DNA from: Waterburya agarophytonicola KI4
GTDB lineage: Bacteria > Cyanobacteriota > Cyanobacteriia > Cyanobacteriales > Xenococcaceae
Direction of reading: 5' to 3'
DNA: 41,129 nt
Assembly: GCF_020640915.1 (NCBI RefSeq)
Contig: NZ_JADWDC010000044.1
Coordinates: 1-41,129 of the forward strand
The notes beneath the pieces are model-generated. The model saw only the letters and a list, made by a program, of their open reading frames with translations. It was not told the origin of the DNA and did no database searches. Shown here in pieces: positions 16,635 to 24,035 of this stretch (position 1 is the first letter of the stretch; every line of letters starts with the position of its first letter). Both the position numbers and the translations under genes were made by a program.

Positions 16635-16853
16635 ATGAACGCCAAAAATTCTTGCCCCTGCTGCTCTCATGCCATGCTACACCATCTCAGTAATCGTTAC
16701 AGCTACTGGTATTGCCGTAGTTGCCGTATCGAAATGCCTAATATAGAGAAGAAAAAAGTAGCTACCAAAAAAGTGGTAATGCAGTTTCATCCAACCTCAA
16801 TCAAATCTCTGGTTTCTGCTCAAAAAACTGCCGATCCAATAGGTACTTGTTAA
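16635..16853 (+). CDS. Small zinc-ribbon-like protein
   Basis: A 72-residue protein with two CxxC-type pairs (SCPCCSH and WYCRSCRIEMP) about 19 residues apart, a zinc-ribbon layout. It resembles a small cyanobacterial family with CPCC..YWxC..CR.EMP; function unknown. The C-terminal half is basic (EKKKVATKKVVM), compatible with nucleic-acid contact. The 276-bp upstream region has no gene. Convergent with the adenylate cyclase. Confidence 0.7.
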   Translation: MNAKNSCPCCSHAMLHHLSNRYSYWYCRSCRIEMPNIEKKKVATKKVVMQFHPTSIKSLVSAQKTADPIGTC

Positions 16854-16887
16854 ATTAAAAATTCAAGATATTTTGCTCTGTCTAGTT

Positions 16888-19149
16888 TTAATTTTTACTA
16901 ATAGTAAAGGCTTTAAAATCTCGCTCTATACCTTTGAGCTTAAAGTCTTCTCCTGGTCCCCAATTCACATCGGCAAAACAATTGGCGACAGTTTCTGAAA
17001 TAAGAATACTATCGGGAGCAGCAACGCTTTGCAAGCGAGAGGCAATATTGACAACTCTTCCTACTGCTGTATAGTCTTTTCTTTGTTTGCCACCAAACAT
17101 ACCGACGACAGCTTTGCCCTGATGAATACCACAACGCATTTTAAGGAGCGGAATTCGGTCGTCTTTGGAAGTTTTTGCTTGCCATCGCTCGTTTAGTTTT
17201 TCTAGGTAATAGTACATAGTTTTGGCAGTAGAAATAGCTCTTTTGGCTTGTTCGGGGCAAGATAGGGTTTCCGGTGCGCCAAACATTGCCATAACTCCAT
17301 CTCCCAGAAATTTATCAATTGTTCCCCCGCGATCAAATACCGCTTTGGTCATAGCTTCCAAATACTCATTGAGTATTTCTGCCAGGGTAAGTACCTCAAG
17401 TCGGCTCGATAGATTGGTAAAACCCACTAAGTCACAAAACAAAACCGTGACGCGACGGGGTTCGGGAGTTAAATCGAGAGAAAGTTCTCCCGTAGCAGCC
17501 TTGTTGACAATTGCTGCGGGTAAAAAACGTTTGAGGACTGATTCGGTGAGATAATTGTTTAACTGTTTAACTTTTTGATATAGTTTTGCCTGTTGTACAG
17601 CGATCGCAGCTTGGGCAGCCACCGCCTCGGCTAGTTCGGTTTCGGCTTGATTCCAGTTACGAGAAGCATTATTTTGTCTTAGGGTAATACTGCCAATAAT
17701 TTCTTCTTCCACAATCAAAGGAACAATCAATAAGGCTCTAGCCTTTGAATGCCAAGGTAGCTCGTAACGAGCCATATTTTTTTGCTTTTCCAAGTCAGCA
17801 GAACAAACAGGCTTTTTAGAATATAACAGAGCCTGTAGAATTGGATTTTCAGCAATAGGAACGCTAGAAGTAGTAGCCTGTTGCCAGTCGGGGGAATCTT
17901 GAATAATTTTTTGTGGTTCGTGGGGATTATATAAACCCACACATTTAACAAAGCGATCGCTTTTTGTCCAGAGAGAGAGGGTACAGCCATCTACTTTTAA
18001 AGCTGAACCTAGTTCTTTGGCGATGGCAGCAAACATTACAGGAGGTTCTAAACTAGAGCGAATTGTAGCTGTAATGCGGTTAACGGTGGTTTCTCTTTGA
18101 GCTAATTCTTTTACTTGTTGATGAGCTAAAACCTGAGTAATAGCGATCGCAGCTTGAGCAGCCACCGCCTCGGCTAGTTCGGTTTCGGCTTGATTCCAGT
18201 TACGAGAAGCATTATTTTGTCTTAGGGTAATACTGCCAATAATTTCTTCTTCCACAATCAAAGGAACAATCAATAAGGCTCTAGCCTTTGAATGCCAAGG
18301 TAGCTCGTAACGAGCCATATTTTTTTGCTTTTCCAAGTCAGCAGAACAAACAGGCTTTTTAGAATATAACAGAGCCTGTAGAATTGGATTTTCAGCAATA
18401 GGAACGCTAGAAGTAGTAGCCTGTTGCCAGTCGGGGGAATCTTGAATAATTTTTTGTGGTTCGTGGGGATTATATAAACCCACACATTTAACAAAGCGAT
18501 CGCTTTTTGTCCAGAGAGAGAGGGTACAGCCATCTACTTTTAAAGCTGAACCTAGTTCTTTGGCGATGGCAGCAAACATTACAGGAGGTTCTAAACTAGA
18601 ACGAATTGTAGCTGTAATGCGGTTAACGGTAGTTTCTCTTTGAGCTAATTCCTTAAGTTTTTCTCCCGCCAACATCTGAGAAATAGATAACCTTGCTTGG
18701 TTAGCCATGATATTAGCAGCATCAAGATCTTCTTGTTGCCAACTATCGAATTCTTGGAGACGATGAATAGTCAAAGAAGCCGTCAAAATTTCTTGAGAAA
18801 ACAAGGGAAGGGTAATTGTCGAGCAGATTTTGGCTTCGCTACAAGCTCGAACGTTAATAGATTTAAGAGAAGATAAATTTTTTTCGTATTTATGAACAAC
18901 TAAATTACTATTAAGTTGTAGATGAGGATAATTTAATACTGTAAGCTTGAGTAATTCGCGATTTATCTGAGAAATACTTAAGTTTTTTAGTCCAAAAAAA
19001 TACTCTTCTGTATCAAAATGTAATCTGTTTATATATAAAATAACTATGTCAACTTTGGGTAGTTGAACGACAGTATCGACAATAGTTTGACTTAATTTTT
19101 CCCAAGATAAATCATCTAATAATAGTTGACTATATTCATCTTTCAGCAT
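16888..19149 (-). CDS. Adenylate cyclase (class III) with GAF sensor domains
   Basis: A 753-residue signalling enzyme making cyclic AMP. Domains: a divergent GAF-like region (~10-160), two GAF modules identical in protein sequence (~166-345 and ~347-526, period 181 residues), a linker (LTESVLKRFLPAAIVNK), and the catalytic domain (~565-750). Metal aspartates are in FCDLVGFT and FLGDGVMAMFG; DKF supplies the adenine-selecting Lys and DYTAVG the Thr seen in cyanobacterial CyaB1; VVNIASRL carries the Asn and Arg of catalysis. All catalytic residues look intact. The GAF ligand is unknown. No membrane segment. The GAF repeats are also almost identical in DNA, indicating recent duplication or conversion. 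Confidence 0.93.
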   Translation of the reverse strand: MLKDEYSQLLLDDLSWEKLSQTIVDTVVQLPKVDIVILYINRLHFDTEEYFFGLKNLSISQINRELLKLTVLNYPHLQLNSNLVVHKYEKNLSSLKSINVRACSEAKICSTITLPLFSQEILTASLTIHRLQEFDSWQQEDLDAANIMANQARLSISQMLAGEKLKELAQRETTVNRITATIRSSLEPPVMFAAIAKELGSALKVDGCTLSLWTKSDRFVKCVGLYNPHEPQKIIQDSPDWQQATTSSVPIAENPILQALLYSKKPVCSADLEKQKNMARYELPWHSKARALLIVPLIVEEEIIGSITLRQNNASRNWNQAETELAEAVAAQAAIAITQVLAHQQVKELAQRETTVNRITATIRSSLEPPVMFAAIAKELGSALKVDGCTLSLWTKSDRFVKCVGLYNPHEPQKIIQDSPDWQQATTSSVPIAENPILQALLYSKKPVCSADLEKQKNMARYELPWHSKARALLIVPLIVEEEIIGSITLRQNNASRNWNQAETELAEAVAAQAAIAVQQAKLYQKVKQLNNYLTESVLKRFLPAAIVNKAATGELSLDLTPEPRRVTVLFCDLVGFTNLSSRLEVLTLAEILNEYLEAMTKAVFDRGGTIDKFLGDGVMAMFGAPETLSCPEQAKRAISTAKTMYYYLEKLNERWQAKTSKDDRIPLLKMRCGIHQGKAVVGMFGGKQRKDYTAVGRVVNIASRLQSVAAPDSILISETVANCFADVNWGPGEDFKLKGIERDFKAFTISKN
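17615..18057 (-). repeat. 443-bp direct repeat, copy A (second GAF)
   Basis: Identical by eye to 18158-18600, offset 543 bp (181 codons). Mismatches begin immediately at both edges (17614 G versus A, 18058 G versus A). Confidence 0.9.
18158..18600 (-). repeat. 443-bp direct repeat, copy B (first GAF)
   Basis: Partner of 17615-18057. The wider repeat unit is 543 bp and in frame, so the coding sequence is kept. Confidence 0.9.
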
Positions 19150-19257
19150 TAATTTTATCTTAGTTAATGATTAAAAATAATAAAGTAGTTTTGTAATGTA
19201 TTGATTTAGTCTGATTGTCTAATCGCCACCAAGCATAATAATATTATTCCCAAATAA

Positions 19258-19276
19258 GCAGTTAAAAATTAACTGC
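19258..19276. promoter_or_regulatory. Perfect 19-bp dyad in a divergent promoter region
   Basis: GCAGTTAA and TTAACTGC around a 3-bp AAA centre, perfect over 8-bp arms. It sits between the divergent adenylate cyclase and acetyltransferase genes, suited to an operator. No T-tract, so not a terminator. The protein that would bind is unknown. Confidence 0.5.
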
Positions 19277-19337
19277 GCTGATAAGCCTTTCGATCCGCAA
19301 TTACAATAATCTTGAAAATTAAGTTATTTCTTTCTTG

Positions 19338-19922
19338 ATGGTTTTAGAATCTGATGTCAATCATAATTTACGCCTAAATATTCACCAAGCTTCCATAGAA
19401 GACACTCGAACAATTAGCTCGATCCTAGCTAAGAGTTTTTATGACTTTCCCAATTTTGCTGGTTGGGTATATCCCTTTTTACAATTTACGATTAACGAAG
19501 ATTTGCGCTATCGTTTGCGTTCTCGTTCTCCGCTTTATGCTTGTGTAGTCGCCAAATTAGCTAACTCCAATCTAGGACAAACCATAGAACACAATTTAGA
19601 TCGTGGGATTGTCGGTACAGTAGAAATATCCTTGCGCTCCGCTTCCTTTTGGTCTAACGAAACTCAATATCCATATATCTCTAATTTGGCTGTTAAGCAA
19701 GATTATCGTCGTTTGGGTATTGGCAGTCAACTGCTGGCTAAATGTGAAGAGATCGCCTTAGACTGGGGATATAAAGAAACTTACCTTCACGTTTTGGATA
19801 AAAACGACTCTGCCAAACAATTATATTGTCATAGTGGTTATCAAATCTCACAAATAGATATTAATTGGAGCAATCTATGGTTTGATTATTCTCCTCGTCT
19901 GTTATTGAAAAAGCAAATTTAA
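19338..19922 (+). CDS. GNAT family N-acetyltransferase
   Basis: A 194-residue protein with the GNAT core. The acetyl-CoA loop RRLGIGSQLL follows the strand YPYISNLAVKQDY, and a C-terminal YLHVLDKNDSAKQLYCHSGY matches motif B (N..A...Y...G). The N-terminal part (IHQASIEDTRTISSILAKSF) is typical too. Substrate unknown; ribosomal, small-molecule and peptide acceptors are all possible. The frame includes a TTG immediately before the ATG; ATG is preferred. Divergent from the adenylate cyclase across a region with a perfect dyad. Confidence 0.85.
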   Translation: MVLESDVNHNLRLNIHQASIEDTRTISSILAKSFYDFPNFAGWVYPFLQFTINEDLRYRLRSRSPLYACVVAKLANSNLGQTIEHNLDRGIVGTVEISLRSASFWSNETQYPYISNLAVKQDYRRLGIGSQLLAKCEEIALDWGYKETYLHVLDKNDSAKQLYCHSGYQISQIDINWSNLWFDYSPRLLLKKQI

Positions 19923-20141
19923 CATCATTTTGTTTGACTACTTAAACCAATACTTTAAGCATTCAAAGCTGTTATCCAAATCATGTTTTCGCCTTGAAGC
20001 ATTAATTTATTTTGCGACCAAACTCGCAGCTTTTCTACATTTTTGTTGGTTAATCATAATTTGTCCGAAAACTCTATTAATCTTAGTGTTCGTTTCATAA
20101 TTATGATGCTAAGTTTAAGATGATCTGCTAGAGTTTTCGGC

Positions 20142-20618
20142 TTGAGCGATGGTACAGCAAGGGTGAAAGAGCAAAATAAAGACAATAAAATTCCCATAGA
20201 TAATCTTCTATCAAGATTGAAAACCCAAGAATTATTGATAGTCAATCCACGTCGTAAAAATGGTTTGATAATATATAAAAAATACCATGCAGAGTTTATT
20301 GGTCCTGGGGCAATTGTCGGTGGTAACTTTGATTTAGATGCAGTCGATCTGATTCCTGTCGGTAATTTGTCCTTGGTATCTCCTCAGAATTCACCAGAAC
20401 GCAGACAAGCATATAAAATGAGAAGACAATGGGTTAGATTGACCAAGCAAATTATTGATAACCCCGAACCAACAGAAAGAGCCCAGGTTATCTTAAATCA
20501 ATTTGAACACTGGTTTGATATTGCCACTGTGGCGAATCTGCCTGATGAAGCTTTTGCTTTATTGGTAGGAGTTTTGCCCCAAACAATTCGTAAAGTAAGG
20601 AACATAGAGCTTTTATAA
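20142..20618 (+). CDS. Conserved-looking cyanobacterial protein of unknown function
   Basis: Up to 158 residues, soluble; I do not recognise a domain. A beta-rich N-terminal half (ELLIVNPRRKNGLIIYKKYH, then EFIGPGAIVGGNFDL) is followed by a helical half with a basic stretch (RRQAYKMRRQWVRLTKQI). The start is unclear: TTG at 20142 or GTG at 20163, neither with a proper Shine-Dalgarno; an ATG at 20149 is out of frame and reaches a stop after five codons. It is 33 bp before the DUF2470 gene on the same strand, so the two may form a unit. Confidence 0.6.
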   Translation: MSDGTARVKEQNKDNKIPIDNLLSRLKTQELLIVNPRRKNGLIIYKKYHAEFIGPGAIVGGNFDLDAVDLIPVGNLSLVSPQNSPERRQAYKMRRQWVRLTKQIIDNPEPTERAQVILNQFEHWFDIATVANLPDEAFALLVGVLPQTIRKVRNIELL

Positions 20619-20651
20619 TAAATGAGATCTTCTTAGTTTTATCAAATAATT

Positions 20652-20930
20652 ATGTCTGAAGTCATTACTCCAGCTATCAGCGATCGCATTTGCCAACACA
20701 TGAATAAAGATCATAGGGATGCGATCGTGTTATATGCCAAAGCCTTTGGTCATACACCCCAAACGGAAACCGCAACAATGGATTCGATCGATCCTCAAGG
20801 AATGAACATCTCAGCCCATGTTGCAGGGGAAATAATACCCATTAGAGTAGAATTTGACCATACTTTAAAAGATGCTGAAGATGCTCATCATACTTTAGTT
20901 GCCATGATTAAAGTAGCAAAAACTATCTAA
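20652..20930 (+). CDS. DUF2470 domain protein
   Basis: A 92-residue protein that is all DUF2470: ISDRICQHMNKDHRDAIVLY with the conserved HMNxDH, then MDSIDPQGMNISA and PIRVEFDHTLKDAEDAHHTL. DUF2470 occurs at the C-terminus of haem-utilisation HugZ-like and plant proteins; the free-standing form is common in cyanobacteria. A haem- or pyridine-related role is possible but unproven. The ATG fits the conserved start. Confidence 0.85.
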   Translation: MSEVITPAISDRICQHMNKDHRDAIVLYAKAFGHTPQTETATMDSIDPQGMNISAHVAGEIIPIRVEFDHTLKDAEDAHHTLVAMIKVAKTI

Positions 20931-21139
20931 GAGAGAAACAACTGAAATGTTACAAACAGAACAATATTGACAAATGCCAGATAAAATCTACATAATTATA
21001 GATTGGGCATCGAATAACTTGCTCGGATTGGGTTTTTTTTAAACGTCACGTTAAAACCATTGCTCTGGCTAATCAATTTAGTTGGCTGGCGGCTCTTGAT
21101 GTGACTACCCTTACGGCAATACAAAAAGAGAAAATTTTT

Positions 21140-21502
21140 ATGACATACGCAATTGTTGAGATTGGTGGCGGACAAATTAGAGTTGAACCAGGTCGTTTTT
21201 ACGACATCAACCTATTAGCTGCCGATCCAGATTCTAGCTACACCATAGACAAAGTTTTATTGGTAAGCAATGACGACGATATAACTGTCGGTCGTCCTTT
21301 TATTGAAGGTGCTACCGTAGAAGGTACTGTAATGCGTCATAGACGGGGCAAAAAAGTCATCGTCTACAAGATGCAACCCAAAAAGAAAACTCGCAAAAAA
21401 CGCGGTCATCGTCAAGAGTTAACTCGCTTGATGATTGATTCTATTAGCTTAAATGGTTCGGTTGTTGCTAAAGCAGAAGCAGAAGTAACCACTGCTGAAT
21501 AA
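21140..21502 (+). CDS. rplU: 50S ribosomal protein L21
   Basis: A 120-residue L21: [20 protein letters not shown] at the start, IGRPFIEG-like [13 protein letters not shown] in the middle, and [20 protein letters not shown], the conserved rRNA-binding tail. The frame extends 13 codons upstream, but only the ATG giving [11 protein letters not shown] is consistent with the family. Followed after 44 bp by rpmA, the standard L21-L27 operon. L21 sits on the 23S rRNA of the large subunit. Confidence 0.97.
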   Translation: MTYAIVEIGGGQIRVEPGRFYDINLLAADPDSSYTIDKVLLVSNDDDITVGRPFIEGATVEGTVMRHRRGKKVIVYKMQPKKKTRKKRGHRQELTRLMIDSISLNGSVVAKAEAEVTTAE

Positions 21503-21546
21503 AATAAGCAATATAGTCAAAGTAAAACTTAGAGAGGACAGATAAG

Positions 21547-21816
21547 ATGGCTCATAAGAAGGGAACGGGTAGTACTCGTAACGGTCGCGATTCTAATTCC
21601 AAGCGACTCGGTGTTAAACGTTATGGCGGACAAGAAGTAACCGCAGGAAGCATTTTGGTACGTCAAAGAGGTACTAGCGTCCATCCTGGTAACAATGTTG
21701 GTCGCGGTAAAGACGATACTCTATATTCCTTGATTCATGGCGTTGTGAAATTTGAATATAGAAAAAGAGGACAGAGAAAAGTTAGCGTTTATCCTGCTAC
21801 TGAAAGTGCAGCGTAA
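21547..21816 (+). CDS. rpmA: 50S ribosomal protein L27
   Basis: An 89-residue L27 with the canonical [21 protein letters not shown]-terminus, [18 protein letters not shown] and [17 protein letters not shown]27's N-terminus reaches the peptidyl-transferase centre. The protein starts AHKKG and lacks the cleaved extension of Firmicutes. Preceded by a strong Shine-Dalgarno (GAGAGGA at about 21532) and followed by an intrinsic terminator. Confidence 0.98.
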   Translation: MAHKKGTGSTRNGRDSNSKRLGVKRYGGQEVTAGSILVRQRGTSVHPGNNVGRGKDDTLYSLIHGVVKFEYRKRGQRKVSVYPATESAA

Positions 21817-21850
21817 AGCACTTGACTTAACAAAAATAATTAAAAGATTC

Positions 21851-21882
21851 AAAGCATCCATTTTGGCGGGTGCTTTTTTTTG
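21851..21882 (+). terminator. Rho-independent terminator after rpmA
   Basis: AAAGCATCC pairs with GGGTGCTTT (one T-G) around an 8-nt loop, then a T-run. It is 35 bp past the rpmA stop, ending the rplU-rpmA operon. Confidence 0.85.
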
Positions 21883-21939
21883 TCTGGATAAACTAATATA
21901 AGCAACCATCAATAATTAATTTAATAGAGGTTTGGAATC

Positions 21940-22284
21940 ATGTTTGAATCAGGAGACAATGCAAATCGCGATCGCATTTCCGATCTAGAGTCAGAAAAAA
22001 ATTTAGACAACATCGACGCGAATTTATCTCCTAAAAACGTAGCTATACGTAAAAAACAGCTTGAGAAGATTTTTATTAAGCTGATTGTTTTTGGTCTAGC
22101 TTTTGGGACGGTTTTAGGGATAGGTACCTATTTTCTCCTCAGCAAACTAGGATTGGGCAAAAAGCCATATCAGCTCGAACAAGAAAGACTCGAACAGGAA
22201 AAAATTAAACAAGAACCAGAAAAACGCGCTTTTTTGCCAGTAATTGATACATTTCCCTCTATTCCAGAGGCTTCAGAAGGCTGA
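21940..22284 (+). CDS. Single-pass membrane protein of unknown function
   Basis: A 114-residue protein. The N-terminal ~45 residues are acidic then basic and cytoplasmic-looking. One helix (KLIVFGLAFGTVLGIGTYFLL) follows a positive stretch, then a charged coiled-coil-prone segment (QLEQERLEQEKIKQEPEK) and a proline-containing end. It resembles small cyanobacterial DUF-type proteins, without a firm match. Shine-Dalgarno AGAGG about 10 nt before the ATG. It lies between rpmA's terminator and the DUF4912 gene, as a single transcript. Confidence 0.6.
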   Translation: MFESGDNANRDRISDLESEKNLDNIDANLSPKNVAIRKKQLEKIFIKLIVFGLAFGTVLGIGTYFLLSKLGLGKKPYQLEQERLEQEKIKQEPEKRAFLPVIDTFPSIPEASEG

Positions 22285-22625
22285 AGCAGCTATTGTTATA
22301 AAATAATGACATTAATCAGGAGTTTATGGACTCGGATCGCCATAAATATCATAATACCATGACATTTATTTTCTGAAACCCCATTAAAATCGTTGTCAGT
22401 TGGTTTTTAAGGTGATAAAGATCGATCCCCAAAGCTATTTTGCTGCTATAACTGATTCAAGTGGTTAAGACCTTTCCCACACAGACATAAAAACTAAAAA
22501 TACAAAAATAATAATTAATGTAGACGTAAATTAAGGTTGAGAGACTCGCGGAGTTATAGCTTCTAAGTCTTAAATATGGCTGCCAGCAGCTAAACACCGT
22601 CTAATTAATCGGAGGCTGTAAGTCA
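22285..22625. other. Intergenic region and leader of the DUF4912 gene
   Basis: 341 bp without a gene. Contains a perfect 7-bp hairpin at 22323-22346 (TTTATGG/CCATAAA, 10-nt loop) with no T-tract, and a good Shine-Dalgarno (CGGAGG, 22609-22614) for the next gene. No known riboswitch was recognised. Confidence 0.5.
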
Positions 22626-23852
22626 ATGGCAAAGGAACGTCCACCACTAGAAGAAATGACCTTACGGCAGCTAAGGAAAGTTGCCAGTGAGTATAAAATA
22701 TCCCGTTATAGCAGAATGCGTAAAGCGCAGCTACTCGCTTCGATCAGAGAAGCTATCAGAACAACAGAACAAGAAAGATTTTCACAAAATCCATCAGCCA
22801 TCCAGGAGGAACAACAAGTGAAGGGTACAAAATTTGAAGTCGGTCAAGAGGATAATCTAAAAGAAAGCCTAGCTTCTGTCGATCGAGATTTGGGAGAACT
22901 TCCTGACGGTTATGGAGAAAGCCGTATTGTATTAATGCCACGAGATCCTCAATGGGCTTATGCTTATTGGGATATTCCTAGCATTCACAAAGAAGAATTA
23001 CGCCGTCAAGGTGGTCAACAGCTGGCTTTGCGTATCTATGACACAACAGATATAGATATCAATAGTCAAGCACCCCACAGCGTCCAAGAATACTTGTGTG
23101 ATGAGATGGCTAGAGAATGGTATTTACCTATTCCTGTCAGCGATCGCGATTATGTAGCTGATATCGGCTACCGTTGTGGTGATGGTCGTTGGTTGGTTTT
23201 GGCTCGCTCTGCCTCCGTTAGTATTCCTCCTGTATATCCTTCTGACTGGATTGAAGACGCTTTCATCACAGTTAACTGGGAAGAAGACCTAAAAGGAAAA
23301 ACTCTTTACACTCTTGTACCTCCTGCTAAGAAGCAAGCAATGAGTGCTGATACAGCTCAAGGAAACGAACTTTATGATGCTGTCTATGGCATGACTAAAT
23401 CCACTGAATCCATGCGTATGGCTGGTTCTTTGTTTGGTTCGATGCAACAAACTCCTGAAGCAGCAGTTAGCTCCTATATTTTCCCCTCTGGAGTAGGAAT
23501 GTGGGCTGTACCTACCGCATCTGGTCAAAATATGTCTGGGGCTGGTTTCTCTGGTGATGTTATTCCAGTCAAACCCCGTAAATTCTGGTTAGTAGCTGAT
23601 GCCGAATTGATTGTATATGGCGCAACCGAACCAGATGCAACTGTGACAATTGGCGATCGCGAAATCAAACTAAATTCTGATGGAACATTCCGTTTCCAAA
23701 TGTCCTTCCAAGATGGAGTAATTGACTATCCAATTAAGGCTGTAGCAGTTGATGGAGAACAAACTCGTTCGATTCACATGAATTTCGAGCGCGAAACTCC
23801 ATCTCGCAACACCAACACTAAAGCGGAAGCTGTTGAAGAATGGTTTGCATAG
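22626..23852 (+). CDS. Rho-N / DUF4912 protein with C-terminal beta-sandwich
   Basis: A 408-residue protein. Residues ~8-45 (EMTLRQLRKVASEYKISRYS, then MRKAQLLASIREA) are a Rho N-terminal / SAP-like helix-extended domain, a nucleic-acid-binding fold. Residues ~95-230 are DUF4912 (RIVLMPRDPQWAYAYWDIP, GGQQLALRIYDTT, WYLPIPVSDRDYVADIGYR). The C-terminal ~75 residues (DAELIVYGATEPDATVTIGD) look like an Ig-like bacterial beta-sandwich. No signal peptide or membrane segment. The mix of a DNA/RNA-binding head and surface-like tail is characteristic of this cyanobacterial family; role unknown. Clear Shine-Dalgarno upstream and terminator downstream; single gene. Confidence 0.85.
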   Translation: MAKERPPLEEMTLRQLRKVASEYKISRYSRMRKAQLLASIREAIRTTEQERFSQNPSAIQEEQQVKGTKFEVGQEDNLKESLASVDRDLGELPDGYGESRIVLMPRDPQWAYAYWDIPSIHKEELRRQGGQQLALRIYDTTDIDINSQAPHSVQEYLCDEMAREWYLPIPVSDRDYVADIGYRCGDGRWLVLARSASVSIPPVYPSDWIEDAFITVNWEEDLKGKTLYTLVPPAKKQAMSADTAQGNELYDAVYGMTKSTESMRMAGSLFGSMQQTPEAAVSSYIFPSGVGMWAVPTASGQNMSGAGFSGDVIPVKPRKFWLVADAELIVYGATEPDATVTIGDREIKLNSDGTFRFQMSFQDGVIDYPIKAVAVDGEQTRSIHMNFERETPSRNTNTKAEAVEEWFA

Positions 23853-23890
23853 ATTGAATTATCTGTAAATTCTAAACTTTGAGGCAAAAT

Positions 23891-23927
23891 AAAACCGAGG
23901 TGTAAAATAACATGCACCTCGGTTTTT
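23891..23927 (+). terminator. Rho-independent terminator after the DUF4912 gene
   Basis: AAAACCGAGGTG pairs perfectly with CACCTCGGTTTT, 12-nt loop, ending in T. Starts 38 bp past the stop. The A-run on the 5' side makes it work on the opposite strand too. Confidence 0.9.
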
Positions 23928-24035
23928 ATTATTCAGTAGATTGGTTGATTTGTTAGTAAGCTGTAAGAATCTAAAATATAGACTGGGTTGTTCTCAGGTT
24001 AAAATCAATTATCCTGTTTACTTGATTCTCTCCTT

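Noticed and set aside
16852-16894. AT-rich inverted repeat between convergent genes
   Set aside because: AAATTAAAA/TTTTAATTT with a 25-nt loop overlaps both stop codons and is weak; could be chance in AT-rich DNA.
17727-18533. Two identical 87-codon minus-strand frames
   Set aside because: Out-of-frame shadows of the two identical GAF copies, useful only as a sign of the duplication.
20149-20166. ATG just inside the 158-codon gene
   Set aside because: Out of frame and stopped after five codons; not a usable start.
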